Origin: CAYOPZ01 sp964406005
GTDB taxonomy: Bacteria > Bacteroidota > Bacteroidia > Bacteroidales > SM23-62
Reading direction: 5' to 3'
NCBI GenBank assembly: GCA_964406005.1
Contig: CAYOPZ010000011.1
Location: 23,813-87,812, forward strand
DNA: 64,000 bases
Shown here: positions 51,033 through 59,992 of the stretch, piece by piece
Layout: each line of letters opens with the position of its first letter
Position numbering within the stretch: position 1 is the stretch's first letter
The notes under the pieces: generated by a model
The model's input: only the letters and a program-made list of their open reading frames with translations
Told to the model about the DNA's origin: nothing
Databases searched by the model: none
Position numbers and translations under genes: made by a program

Positions 51033-51458
51033 TTAAGTTTTTGTTTTTATAAAATTTCCAATGATATGCAGGTTGATGTCTTTCACCCGGAAGTTGGGGA
51101 TGCTCTTCCTTTTGAAATAATCGTCAAGCATGGTGCTGAGTTCCTTATCCACATAATCTTCTATCCTTTCGGAATCAGCACAATATAAATGATGGTGGCT
51201 TTCCAGGACCGCATCATATCTCATCGCATCCCCGTCTGTTCTGACTTTCCTGATAATGTCATTTCTCACAAGTATGTCAAGGATCTTGTAAATTGTACCC
51301 GTGGAGATATTGGGCTGATTGACCCTGAGATACTCACTGATATTCTCTGCCGTCGGATGGTTGTCCAGAACGATTACCGCCTCCAGGACTGCCATCCTCT
51401 GGGGAGTTATCCTCAAACCCTTATCAGCCAGTTTTTCACGTACCGAATCAGTTTTCAT
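51033..51458 (-). CDS. perR: Fur-family regulator, probable PerR
   Basis: A 141-residue metal-dependent repressor. The winged helix covers about residues 10-80 (GLRITPQRMAVLEAV, ISTGTIYKILDILVRNDII). The metal site is in MRYDAVLESHHHLYCADSERIEDY. The CxxC zinc pairs of many Fur/PerR proteins are missing; a single Cys remains in LYCAD. Position directly before katA and bfr argues for a peroxide-sensing PerR role. A candidate PerR-type box overlaps its own start region, consistent with autoregulation. Confidence 0.88.
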   Translation of the reverse strand: MKTDSVREKLADKGLRITPQRMAVLEAVIVLDNHPTAENISEYLRVNQPNISTGTIYKILDILVRNDIIRKVRTDGDAMRYDAVLESHHHLYCADSERIEDYVDKELSTMLDDYFKRKSIPNFRVKDINLHIIGNFIKTKT

Positions 51459-51478
51459 GAGTGACAGATTACTTTAAG

Positions 51479-51489
51479 AGAATAATTCT
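51479..51489. promoter_or_regulatory. candidate PerR box
   Basis: Perfect 5-1-5 inverted repeat AGAAT-A-ATTCT within AT-rich DNA. It resembles the core of the Per box TTATAATNATTATAA and lies about 15 nt downstream of the -7 element and 21 nt before perR. Confidence 0.45.
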
Positions 51490-51503
51490 TACAAAAGAAT
51501 AAA

Positions 51504-51534
51504 TAAAATTAGTATAAAATAATGAAATCTTCAA
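51504..51534 (-). promoter_or_regulatory. promoter of perR-katA-bfr
   Basis: Minus strand: TTG (51534-51532), exactly 20 nt, then TAATTTTA (51511-51504), one base off TAnnTTTG. It lies 46 nt before the perR ATG. Confidence 0.6.
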
Positions 51535-51588
51535 CTTCATCATGTTTTTTTTGTGTTAATAAGATGCGGTACCGGAGGAATTAAGGGC

Positions 51589-53310
51589 TCAGGCCTTCAA
51601 CGGGGCCAGGGTATGTTTCCGGAACAGTGCACCGACGCCCCCTGCAAGCAGCCATAATGTAAGGCCGAGGATGATGATGGAAAGCCCCGTGAGCAGGTAA
51701 TCCTGTTTTTGCCAGAAATCCGATAAATTGATCAGCATGGCCCAGACGGTAACCAGGAGGACCAGTAGCATGGGGATCAGCGTAATCATGACGTTCTTTC
51801 GCTTATTGTACAAATAAAGTGTTACGATGCCCAGCGCCAGGGCGGCCAGAAGCTGGTTCAATGTACCGAACAGGGGCCAGAGGACCATTGCGCCCTGTGC
51901 CCCGGGTTTGAGAAATGCCATGACCATGGCAGCGGTGACCACGAAAAAGGTTGCGGCATACCTGTTGTTTACCGGTTTCATGACAAAACCGTTCTTTTTG
52001 CGGAATATTTCCTGCAGGGAGAGACGCTGGATCCGGGTGCAGGAATCCAGTGTCGTATTGGCAAAACTGACAATGAATACAGCGATTATACTGGTACCGA
52101 CTGCGGATGGTATCCCCAGACGCAGGAACAGATTGGATGCCCCTGTCACGAAAGCCTCAAGTTTGCCTTCAATGCCGCTGAATGCGGCCCAGGTTGCATA
52201 CTGTTGCCGGAAAGCCTCCGCACCTGTATACAGATTACCTTCCTTTTCCAGTCCCAGACCCAGACCTCCTGCCACTGCCATCAACACGAGTACAGCCAGG
52301 AAACTTTCCCAGAGCATGCCCCCGTAGCCAATGAACAGGGTATGGTTTTCCCGGTCCACCTGCTTCACTGTGGTCCCGCTGCTGGCCAGGGAATGAAATC
52401 CGGAAATGGCACCGCATGCAATGGTGATGAACAGAATGGGCATCAGGGCGGGTACATCCGAACCCGGACTGAAAGCCTGAGGGTTAATGCCCGGGGCAGT
52501 GATCACAGGATGTGCAACTACCAGACCGGCAACGATCAGAAAGATGGCGATCATAAGCTGGTGTGAATTGATATAGTCCCGCGGCTGCAATAGTTTTTGT
52601 ACCGGAATGGTGGAAGCGAAAAACACATATACGAACAATATCAGGCACCAGGTAACCACGGAGGATCCCTGTACGGGCGGCACTGTAACCGGGAGATAAA
52701 TCCCTATGATCACGGTAGCATACATAAGGACGACGGCTATGACGGAATACAGAAGGTCGTTCCCCCCCCTGCGTATCATCCATCCCAGCCATACGGCTAT
52801 GGGTATTTGCATCCATACCGGAAAAACCGACTGGGGATACATTACGAAAAGGACCCCTACGATCATTGCAAACACCGCGAGAACGATAAAAAGCAGGAAT
52901 TGCATAATGAACTGGAAGGCGAATCTTGTGCCGGGGCCGATCAGGTCGCCTGTCAGGTCCCCGATTGTCTTGCCCCGGTTGCGTGCCGATACCACCAGCG
53001 TTGAAAAATCATGTACAGCGCCCATGAATATAGACCCGAAAAAGACCCATATAAATGCAGGTATCCATCCCCAGATGATCCCGATTGCCGGACCGACAAT
53101 AGGTCCGAGCCCTGCGATGGTGGTAAAATGATGGCCGAACAGGATGTGTTTTTTTGTTGGGACAAAATCCACGCCGTCCATGAACTCATGCGAAGGCATT
53201 GAAGCCCGGGGATTGAGAACAAAGAGCTTTCTAGCCAGGTACCTGCCATAGAACCTGTAGGCCAGCAGATAACCACCGAATGCGAGCAGTGTGAGAACCA
53301 GTGTGTTCAT
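51589..53310 (-). CDS. cstA: CstA-family carbon starvation / pyruvate transporter
   Basis: Inner-membrane permease of 573 residues with about 15-16 hydrophobic segments. Family marks are the early KLFVLNPRASMPSHEFMDGVDFVPTKKHILFGHHFTTIAGLGPIVGPAIG, then GAVHDFSTLVVSARNRGKTIGDL and GFHSLASSGTTVKQVDRE. CstA/BtsT members take up pyruvate or peptides. It is shorter than E. coli CstA (about 700), as is common in other phyla. Its ATG shares a base with the stop of the cupin gene upstream, so both are co-translated. Confidence 0.93.
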   Translation of the reverse strand: MNTLVLTLLAFGGYLLAYRFYGRYLARKLFVLNPRASMPSHEFMDGVDFVPTKKHILFGHHFTTIAGLGPIVGPAIGIIWGWIPAFIWVFFGSIFMGAVHDFSTLVVSARNRGKTIGDLTGDLIGPGTRFAFQFIMQFLLFIVLAVFAMIVGVLFVMYPQSVFPVWMQIPIAVWLGWMIRRGGNDLLYSVIAVVLMYATVIIGIYLPVTVPPVQGSSVVTWCLILFVYVFFASTIPVQKLLQPRDYINSHQLMIAIFLIVAGLVVAHPVITAPGINPQAFSPGSDVPALMPILFITIACGAISGFHSLASSGTTVKQVDRENHTLFIGYGGMLWESFLAVLVLMAVAGGLGLGLEKEGNLYTGAEAFRQQYATWAAFSGIEGKLEAFVTGASNLFLRLGIPSAVGTSIIAVFIVSFANTTLDSCTRIQRLSLQEIFRKKNGFVMKPVNNRYAATFFVVTAAMVMAFLKPGAQGAMVLWPLFGTLNQLLAALALGIVTLYLYNKRKNVMITLIPMLLVLLVTVWAMLINLSDFWQKQDYLLTGLSIIILGLTLWLLAGGVGALFRKHTLAPLKA

Positions 53311-53570
53311 CAGCCGAATTTGAAGCGTTTTCGAATCGTATTGTCAATTCTCCAGGTACATTTCAGACCCGCTTCAAAAGTCACCATATCGCCTTTTCCG
53401 AATTCAATTGCCTCTCCGTTTTCCGCGGTTACCCTCGCCGACCCCTCCAGAATGTAACATGTTTCCTTCTCCGAGTAATACCACGGAAATTCCGAAGGTT
53501 CCCTGTTCCATGTACCCCAGGTCTCCGTCCCTGCGATATCCTGTTCAGTCGGTTTCTTTTTATGCATCAT
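53310..53570 (-). CDS. cupin-domain protein
   Basis: An 86-residue single-domain cupin of the DUF861/ureidoglycine-aminohydrolase-like type: WGTWNREPSEFPWYYSEKETCYILEGSARVT, GKGDMVTFEAGLKCTW. Two adjacent ATG codons (53570, 53567) can serve as start, 18 nt after a perfect -7 box. It precedes cstA with a TGATG junction. Function unknown; it may sense or bind a small metabolite. Confidence 0.82.
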   Translation of the reverse strand: MMHKKKPTEQDIAGTETWGTWNREPSEFPWYYSEKETCYILEGSARVTAENGEAIEFGKGDMVTFEAGLKCTWRIDNTIRKRFKFG

Positions 53571-53588
53571 AATGGCCGAATGAATAAG

Positions 53589-53596
53589 CAAAGATA
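53589..53596 (-). promoter_or_regulatory. -7 element for cupin-cstA
   Basis: TATCTTTG on the minus strand matches TAnnTTTG exactly, 18 nt before the cupin ATG at 53570. The -33 region shows only TTC. Confidence 0.45.
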
Positions 53597-53638
53597 AGTA
53601 TAATCGGATGAATCGAAGTCAGGTTTTTCCTTTCGGGT

Positions 53639-54400
53639 TCAGAGCAGGATCAGGTCACTTTTTTTCAGCCATCCGCGGTTTCCGTCTGTCAGAATCACTT
53701 CGCGCCAGTCGCCCAGCTGGTCCTCGATGGTCACCTTGGTACCTTCGTGCAGCAGGAACAGGTCCGTACCGCTCTGTTCGTCAGGCGAACTTTTGATGGT
53801 TACCGAGGGACTGAGGACGATGGCCTGGTTATGCTGCATGACCAAGCGATTGTGCCCGGCGGCAAAAACGAATGTGGAAACGGAGATTATAAACAGGAGC
53901 ACAGCCATCCAGAAAGATGCCTTTCGGAGGTTGATCTTCATTGAAAAGAAATAGATGAGCAGCAGGCACAGGGCTGCCACAAAAGCTGTAATGCTTATAC
54001 TGGCCCAAAGGTCCGGATCCAGCATTTTAACAAATCCCCGGAACCAGGTAAGCAGGAAAAATTCCGGCAGAACATCGATCTTGTCGACCACAAATTCCCT
54101 GGCTATTGCAAGGTTATGCAGGGTCTCTTCATCACGGGGGTCAAGCCTCAGGGCCCTTTCGTAATTTACCAGGGCCATGGTAATATTATGTGACTTGTAA
54201 TAAGCGTTTCCCAGGTTGTAATAAAGTTCCGCAGAAACATATCCCGAATCGATCACGGATTCATATGCATCAACCGCTTTTTCATAGGCCTCGTCCATGT
54301 AAAAGGCATTGCCCTGCCGTACAAGCGTATCCAGATCATTTGCATAACATGACGGCAGGATGAGGCAGATAAAGCCGGATATGATAAACAGTTTTTTCAT
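53639..54400 (-). CDS. batE: BatE-like TPR and SH3-type protein
   Basis: A 253-residue envelope protein. A signal peptide or lipoprotein-like start (MKKLFIISGFICLILPSCYA) is followed by TPR repeats (about 25-100, AELYYNLGNAYYKSHNITMALVNYERALRLDP), two membrane segments (about 135-190) and a C-terminal SH3-type domain (about 195-253, GTKVTIEDQLGDWREVILTDGNRGWLKKSDL). It is the last gene of the Bat operon, overlapping batD by 4 nt. Confidence 0.87.
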   Translation of the reverse strand: MKKLFIISGFICLILPSCYANDLDTLVRQGNAFYMDEAYEKAVDAYESVIDSGYVSAELYYNLGNAYYKSHNITMALVNYERALRLDPRDEETLHNLAIAREFVVDKIDVLPEFFLLTWFRGFVKMLDPDLWASISITAFVAALCLLLIYFFSMKINLRKASFWMAVLLFIISVSTFVFAAGHNRLVMQHNQAIVLSPSVTIKSSPDEQSGTDLFLLHEGTKVTIEDQLGDWREVILTDGNRGWLKKSDLILL

Positions 54401-56211
54401 TTCCTCAGATTCCGATCCATTTTGCTGATTACACTCATGGTGCCTGAATAGAGTTCGTCCATGCTTCCCCTTACAGCTTCCGGAGAATATTTGGCCATTT
54501 CACAACGATCTGCCAGATCAAGGTATTCGGTGATCATATCCTCCGGTATATCATATTTCCTGAGCCCTTCCCGGACAGTATCCCTTGAAAGATCCGACCT
54601 GGGTATGGACAGTTTGTCTGCCAGGTAACCCTCCAGGGTTTTCAGCACAGCTTCGTAAAACGCTTCCACATCACCATTTTTCAAATGGACGGAAGCTTCT
54701 TTCAATCGCTTCCTGGCTTCCTTGCTGGCTCTCTGGTTCTTTAACAATTCCACATTCTGAAGCTTCCTGATTCGGTTTCGCCTGATCAGCAAGGTTGCCA
54801 CGAACAGGATTGCAGCAGCTCCGTACAGCAAAAAGAAGACAGTTGAACCAAGAAAACCCGAACCGATTTTTTTCAGCTTGAAATCCTGGTTCTTGATAAA
54901 AAGTATATCGCTTCCTATGATCCTGAGGTCTTCCTTTGCAGGGCCTGTAATTACACCTGCCGTTTCCTCCTTCTCTCCCTTTGCCACCCTGAGGTTAATC
55001 TCATCCGTACGGAGAGACTTATATGCTTTGGCACCCGGATCAAAATAGCTGAGGGTCACGGGCGGGATCCTGTAAAACCCCTCATGACGGGGAATGAGGA
55101 GATATTCAAATATTTTTGTACCTGTTTGTCCGGCATCGGAATTTTTTATGCTGGTCTGGATTTTCGGATCATAAGCTTCGAAATCAGGAGGGAATTTCAC
55201 CGTCGGGGCTTCGGCAAGCTGAATGTTTCCCTCACCGCTGATGCTTAATTTATAATTGACGGCATCATTCGTTTCGACCTCCTGTCTGTCCACTTCAGCT
55301 TTCAGGCGAATGTTCCCGACCGTACCGTGGAAATCATCCGGCGCTCCTGCGGGCAGGGGCTTCACTTCAATGGTGACAGGCCCGGTTTTTAACAATTTCC
55401 TGACATTGGAAGAAGAAAAACCGAAAAAATCATCAAAAATGCTTCCGGGTCTTTGAACCTGCTGCCTTACGTAGGTTTCAAGGCTGAACGGTGTGATCGT
55501 CAATTCTCCTGTTTTCTGCGGAAACAGGATGACCTTCCTGATTATTCCTGTATTGTAGATCGTTCCGTTCACATTCTCCCTGACAAGGTCCAGCTGCGAA
55601 GGTGTCTCGATGTCCTGAGTCCAGAATCCGTCGTAATCGGGCATTTCGCTGTCTCCCAATCCCGTGATCTGCAATCGGGTGTACAATTTAATCGTGACTA
55701 TGAGGCATTCCCCCAGATAAAGGCTTTTCCTGTCGGCCTGCAGACGGACAAAAAGATCATCAGAGGCTTCCGTATCCGGGGTCTGCTCCGGATTCCCGGT
55801 TCCCTGACGGGCCGGCTGCGAACCGGCGATGACCTCAATTTTTACTTCGTTCGATACATAATCCTTCTTGTTCACCGTGACCCTTGCGGACGGTATAACA
55901 AATTTCCCTTCACTTGTTGCCTGCAGGTAATACGTGTAAGTTATGGAAACACTCGATGTACTGCGCCCGTTTATGATCTGGAAGCTTCTGCTGGAAGACC
56001 GGTTGGGACCGCTGATCACATAGAAACCGGTAAATTCGGGTGCATCGAATGAGGACGGTTCGGCATTTACCACGAAATTCAGTCTGAATTGCTCCCCTAC
56101 CCTTACAACCCCGGGGGCATCTGCCGTGAAGCTGACTTCCTGCGCCCCGACCAGGATTCCCGGAATCAGGAATCCCAATATGACAATTCCGTATTTAACG
56201 ATCAGATTCAC
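54397..56211 (-). CDS. batD: BatD family protein
   Basis: A 604-residue envelope protein. Signal peptide (MNLIVKYGIVILGFLIPGILVGAQE), then repeated beta-rich domains starting EVSFTADAPGVVRVGEQFRLNFVVN, including ETNDAVNYKLSISGEGNIQLAEAP and RHEGFYRIPPVTLSYFDP. A transmembrane helix lies near residue 465-485, and the last 110 residues form a cytoplasmic helical domain (KTLEGYLADKLSIPRSDLSRDTV). Such proteins are thought to scaffold the Bat VWA complex in the membrane. It overlaps batC and batE by 4 nt each. Confidence 0.92.
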   Translation of the reverse strand: MNLIVKYGIVILGFLIPGILVGAQEVSFTADAPGVVRVGEQFRLNFVVNAEPSSFDAPEFTGFYVISGPNRSSSRSFQIINGRSTSSVSITYTYYLQATSEGKFVIPSARVTVNKKDYVSNEVKIEVIAGSQPARQGTGNPEQTPDTEASDDLFVRLQADRKSLYLGECLIVTIKLYTRLQITGLGDSEMPDYDGFWTQDIETPSQLDLVRENVNGTIYNTGIIRKVILFPQKTGELTITPFSLETYVRQQVQRPGSIFDDFFGFSSSNVRKLLKTGPVTIEVKPLPAGAPDDFHGTVGNIRLKAEVDRQEVETNDAVNYKLSISGEGNIQLAEAPTVKFPPDFEAYDPKIQTSIKNSDAGQTGTKIFEYLLIPRHEGFYRIPPVTLSYFDPGAKAYKSLRTDEINLRVAKGEKEETAGVITGPAKEDLRIIGSDILFIKNQDFKLKKIGSGFLGSTVFFLLYGAAAILFVATLLIRRNRIRKLQNVELLKNQRASKEARKRLKEASVHLKNGDVEAFYEAVLKTLEGYLADKLSIPRSDLSRDTVREGLRKYDIPEDMITEYLDLADRCEMAKYSPEAVRGSMDELYSGTMSVISKMDRNLRK

Positions 56212-56942
56212 CAGTCTTTCAATACTTTTACCCTTTTTGCCTTTGCCTGCTGTTCTTTTAATTTCTCCTGCAGCTCCTGTTCATGCTGCTGTAATGCCTG
56301 GAGCATGCGCTCGGCGTCTTCTCTGGATATTTGCTGCTCCTGTTCCCCGGGTTGCTGCTGCTCGTTTTGCTGTTGCTGCTCCCCAGGCTGCGGTTGCTTT
56401 TTTTCCTCCTGCCGGTCCCCCTGCTGCTGCTGCTGGTTCTGCTCCTGCTGATCCTGTTGCCCATCCTTGTTCTGTTGGTCCTGATCCTGTTGTTGCTGCT
56501 GTTGCTGCTGCTGAAGCAGTCGCTGTGCAAATGCCAGGTTATGGCGGGTTTCCTCGTCGGTTGGATTGTTCCTGAGGGCTTCCTTGTAGGCCTCGATGGA
56601 TTCTTCCACCTTGTCGGATTTCAGCAGGGAATTTCCCAGGTTATGATAAAGATGCCCCAGCTTTTCCTTGTCTTTCTCACTTCCGGTAAGTTCACTGTAG
56701 CTCCGTGCCGCATCCTCGTATTTATCCTGCTTGTACAGTGCGTCCCCGAGATTGAATTCCCCCTCGTATGAATCACGGTCCTTTTCCAGCGCTTTTCTGT
56801 AAAGTATTTCTGATTTGTCAAAGGCTTCCTCACCGTATTCCTTATTTCCCTGCCGGATGTATTTTCTTTCGGCCTGCCCGTATACACAAGACGATCCGAT
56901 GAGGCAGAGACCGTAAACCACATATAAATAACTTTTTATCAT
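56208..56942 (-). CDS. batC: BatC-like TPR protein with Gln-rich tract
   Basis: A 244-residue secreted or membrane-anchored protein. Signal peptide (MIKSYLYVVYGLCLIGSSCV), then three TPR units (about 25-135: YRKALEKDRDSYEGEFNLGDALYKQDKYEDAARSY, LYHNLGNSLLKSDKVEESIEAY). From about residue 138 to 205 comes a very Gln-rich stretch with Asp, Glu, Lys and Pro, then a coiled-coil tail (AERMLQALQQHEQELQEKLKEQQAKAKRVKVL). The repeat is coded by mixed CAG/CAA. It overlaps batD by 4 nt and follows batB by 3 nt. Confidence 0.88.
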   Translation of the reverse strand: MIKSYLYVVYGLCLIGSSCVYGQAERKYIRQGNKEYGEEAFDKSEILYRKALEKDRDSYEGEFNLGDALYKQDKYEDAARSYSELTGSEKDKEKLGHLYHNLGNSLLKSDKVEESIEAYKEALRNNPTDEETRHNLAFAQRLLQQQQQQQQQDQDQQNKDGQQDQQEQNQQQQQGDRQEEKKQPQPGEQQQQNEQQQPGEQEQQISREDAERMLQALQQHEQELQEKLKEQQAKAKRVKVLKDW

Positions 56943-56945
56943 AAC

Positions 56946-57974
56946 TCATTCAAATAATCTGATATTACTTAACCATCGGTTTTTTCTTTCCAGGACAAAG
57001 AACTCGATCAGCAGGAATACAAGTCCGGACCCGAAGAGGTACTGGAAGCGCTCCTCATATTCCGAATATATTCTCGACTCCAGTTCCTGCTTGTCCATCC
57101 TGTTGATTTCCTCGAATAGCCTGTCAAGGCCCACCCTGCTCTCTGAAGACCGGATGTAGGAACCGTTTCCTGCGGCAGCCACCTCCTGAAGCATGTTCTC
57201 ATCCAGCTTGGAAACTATGGTCTGCCCTTCATTGTCCTTTCTGTAGGTTTTCTGACCCCCGCTGCCATATACCGGTATGGGTGCACCCTGCGGGAGACCT
57301 ACCCCTATGGTGTGCACGACGATCCCTTTCTCCCGGGCAAGCTTTGCAGCTTCCACGGCATCATCCTCATGGTTTTCCCCGTCTGAAATAACGATCAGGA
57401 CCTTGCTGCTCTCCTGCTGCTGCGTGAAGGATTTCATGCCGAGTTTAATTGCGGATCCTATGGCGGTACCCTGTCTGGGCACTATATCCGTACTTACGGA
57501 GTTCAGAAAGAGCTTGGCGGAAACATAATCGGTTGTAATGGGGATCTGGGTATATGCATCCCCTGCAAAAACAATCAGCCCGATTTTGTCATTCACAAGC
57601 CTGTCCACCAGCCTGGCAATATCCAGCTTGGCCCTTTCCAGCCGGTTGGGTTTGATATCTTCTGCCATCATGCTGTTAGAGACATCCAGGGCAATTATAA
57701 TTTCTATGCCTTCACGCTTTACTTCCCGGAGCTTCGAGCCGAACTGGGGGCGTGCAATTCCCACGATCAGCAGGCCCAGGGCAAGCACAAGAAATACAAA
57801 CTTGACAACAGGCCTGGTAAACGAAAGGGAGGGCATCAACTGGGAAATTACAGCCATATTCCCGAATCTTTTCAATGCCCTTTTTCTTAAATTGAACAGG
57901 ATGACAAAAAGTATCACCAGCAAGGGTATTAATCCCAGCAGGGACAGGTATTCCATATTTCCGAACCGAAACAT
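56946..57974 (-). CDS. batB: BatB, membrane-anchored von Willebrand factor A protein
   Basis: A 342-residue protein with two N-terminal membrane helices (about 5-25 and 55-75), a VWA domain (about 85-280) and a C-terminal helix (about 310-330). The MIDAS metal site is ALDVSNSMM (DxSxS), with the Thr in FAGDAYTQIPITTDY and the Asp in VLIVISDGENHEDD. Part of the Bat complex, 5 nt after batA. Confidence 0.93.
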   Translation of the reverse strand: MFRFGNMEYLSLLGLIPLLVILFVILFNLRKRALKRFGNMAVISQLMPSLSFTRPVVKFVFLVLALGLLIVGIARPQFGSKLREVKREGIEIIIALDVSNSMMAEDIKPNRLERAKLDIARLVDRLVNDKIGLIVFAGDAYTQIPITTDYVSAKLFLNSVSTDIVPRQGTAIGSAIKLGMKSFTQQQESSKVLIVISDGENHEDDAVEAAKLAREKGIVVHTIGVGLPQGAPIPVYGSGGQKTYRKDNEGQTIVSKLDENMLQEVAAAGNGSYIRSSESRVGLDRLFEEINRMDKQELESRIYSEYEERFQYLFGSGLVFLLIEFFVLERKNRWLSNIRLFE

Positions 57975-57979
57975 CTTAT

Positions 57980-58972
57980 TTATGGTACATTCCTGAAGAA
58001 CAAATATCTGAGAAGTATTTCCAGCAACAGCAAGGCGGTTGCCGCCAGTCCGAAGCCCAGGTATTCCTCTTCTTTCTTACTGTATTTTCTTACATCAATT
58101 TTTGATTTTTCAAGTGCATCTATCTCCTTGTAGATCTCCCTCAGTTTTTCATTATCGGTCGCCCTGAAATATCTGCCGTCAGTGGCGTCTGCAATTTTTT
58201 TCAGAACATCTTCATCAATTTCAACCTTAACTTGCTGGAGGTGTATTCCGTAGGGAGTCTGGACAGGTGCAGTAGCCATCCCCTGAGACCCCACTCCGAT
58301 GGTGTATACCCGGATCCCGAATGTTTTGGCAATTTCTGCAGCGGTCATGGGTGCGATGGCACCCCTGTTGTTCACTCCGTCGGTCAGCAGAATGATCACC
58401 TTGCTTAGGGCTTTGCTGTCTTTCAACCTGCTTACGGCATTTGCCAGCCCCATGCCAATGGCCGTCCCGTCTTCGATCATCCCGCTATGAATGTCGTTGA
58501 ACAGGTTGACCAGCACGGCATGGTCCGTGGTCAGGGGGCACTGGGTAAAGCTTTCTCCGCTGTACACAACAAGTCCGATCCGGTCGGACTCCCGTCCCGA
58601 AATGAACTCAATGGCCACATCCTTGGAAGCTTCAAGCCGGTCGGGTTTCAGGTCCCGGGCCAGCATGCTGCTGGAAATATCCAGCGCCAGCATGATATCA
58701 ATGCCTTCCGTTGATGTATCCTCCCACCGGTTGACGGATTGCGGCCTGGCCAGTACTATGATGACAAGGGCCAGGACCAGTATCCTCAACGCGAAAATGA
58801 TGTGTCTCAGGACATGGTGGAAAGTGACCTTTGCCCCTTCCAGTGCACGGATACTCGATACCTGTATGGATGCAAAGGAGCCTTTTTCCTTCCAGATATA
58901 CCATCCTGTGATAGGTACCAGCAGAAATAAGAGATACAGCAATTCCGGATTGGCAAAAACCAGATTATTCAT
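57980..58972 (-). CDS. batA: BatA, membrane-anchored von Willebrand factor A protein
   Basis: A 330-residue paralogue of BatB. N-terminal helices (LLYLLFLLVPITGWYIW, IIFALRILVLALVIIVLA), then the VWA domain with MIDAS ALDISSSML, SGESFTQCPLTTDHA and VIILLTDGVNNRG, and a C-terminal membrane helix. DxSxS, Thr and Asp are all intact, so metal and ligand binding are expected. It overlaps the preceding gene by 8 nt. Confidence 0.93.
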   Translation of the reverse strand: MNNLVFANPELLYLLFLLVPITGWYIWKEKGSFASIQVSSIRALEGAKVTFHHVLRHIIFALRILVLALVIIVLARPQSVNRWEDTSTEGIDIMLALDISSSMLARDLKPDRLEASKDVAIEFISGRESDRIGLVVYSGESFTQCPLTTDHAVLVNLFNDIHSGMIEDGTAIGMGLANAVSRLKDSKALSKVIILLTDGVNNRGAIAPMTAAEIAKTFGIRVYTIGVGSQGMATAPVQTPYGIHLQQVKVEIDEDVLKKIADATDGRYFRATDNEKLREIYKEIDALEKSKIDVRKYSKKEEEYLGFGLAATALLLLEILLRYLFFRNVP

Positions 58973-59990
58973 TTTCTACAGGTATTTTTCCCTCCTCAGT
59001 ATTATTTACCTCGTGATCTTCTCCGTATAAGGGTTTGACCAGCTTCGTCCGGTGCACAAAATCATATGCGCGTTCCATGTTCTCTTCGTTATCGGATGCA
59101 ACGGGTTTCTCCTTTGCGAATTTCACAAGGTCTGCCAGGTTCAGCAGCAGGTTGAGCTGTCCGGACAGGTCATCCCTGTCTTCTCCCGATTGCATCCAGG
59201 CCATGTAAATATCATAAGAGGTCATTTCCATGGCTGGTATACCGTAACGCCGTTCCATATATTGCCTTATGATCTCCGTGAGCCTTGAATAATAAAGCTT
59301 GAATTCATTCTTCTGCCACAATTTTTCTTCTTTCAATGCATCCAGTTCTCTCAGCGCTGTCACATGGGCAGGTTCTTCAGGTCTTGCCGGTGCGAATATG
59401 GGACCTGCGCCTTTACGCTTTCTCAGATGGCGTACGAGAAGTCCTGCCGCAAGCAGAAGAACCAGCCCCCCCGCGGCATAAGGGAACACCTCCATAAAAC
59501 CCACGGGTACATGCATGGGTTCCTTGATGTCATATATCGTTGAGTCGACCGCCACTGTATGTACAACCAGGGACAGGGGATTTGTGATAATGCTGTCCGA
59601 CAGGTCCCCCTCACTTACCCCGAAAACAAGCGGCGGGATCTCATAGAAACCGGAATCAAAACAGGTCAGACTGTATTGTTTTTGAATTTGCAGCTTATCG
59701 TCTGAAACGGATGTATCCGCCGCGGAGCTTTCAAGTACTTCTATCCTGCCGGCCAGCGTGTTCCCTATTGGGGGAAATTCCACCTTCAATCCCCGGGATT
59801 GTATTACGTGCAAATTGAGATGAAAGGGTTCACCAATTCTTATCTCGCTGGTATCGAATTCCGCTTTTACCTCCGCAGACTGGGCATTCAGCATTCCCTG
59901 GGAAAGAAAAGAAAGCAGGATTATCGCAAACAGGCAGGATATTGCGCCCCGCCTGATCCCTCTAATGATATATTTGAAAAAACAGACCAA
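58965..59990 (-). CDS. Bat operon membrane protein (BatD-N-like / DUF4381-like)
   Basis: A 341-residue protein. A signal segment (CLFAIILLSFLSQGMLNAQ) is followed by a beta-rich periplasmic domain (AEVKAEFDTSEIRIGEPFHLNLHV), a membrane helix near residue 170-188 (VFPYAAGGLVLLLAAGLLV) and a cytoplasmic helical domain (LRELDALKEEKLWQKNEFKLYYSRLTEIIRQYMERRYGIPAMEMTSYDI). It has the same layout as BatD at half the size. No ATG is available before the signal; TTG 59990, 2 nt after the DUF58 gene, is the likely start. Confidence 0.83.
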   Translation of the reverse strand: MVCFFKYIIRGIRRGAISCLFAIILLSFLSQGMLNAQSAEVKAEFDTSEIRIGEPFHLNLHVIQSRGLKVEFPPIGNTLAGRIEVLESSAADTSVSDDKLQIQKQYSLTCFDSGFYEIPPLVFGVSEGDLSDSIITNPLSLVVHTVAVDSTIYDIKEPMHVPVGFMEVFPYAAGGLVLLLAAGLLVRHLRKRKGAGPIFAPARPEEPAHVTALRELDALKEEKLWQKNEFKLYYSRLTEIIRQYMERRYGIPAMEMTSYDIYMAWMQSGEDRDDLSGQLNLLLNLADLVKFAKEKPVASDNEENMERAYDFVHRTKLVKPLYGEDHEVNNTEEGKIPVENE

Positions 59991-59992
59991 TT

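Noticed and set aside
56331..56771. Leu-rich open frame on the plus strand opposite batC
   Set aside because: It is the complement of the Gln-codon repeat of batC, so the poly-Leu pattern is a by-product.
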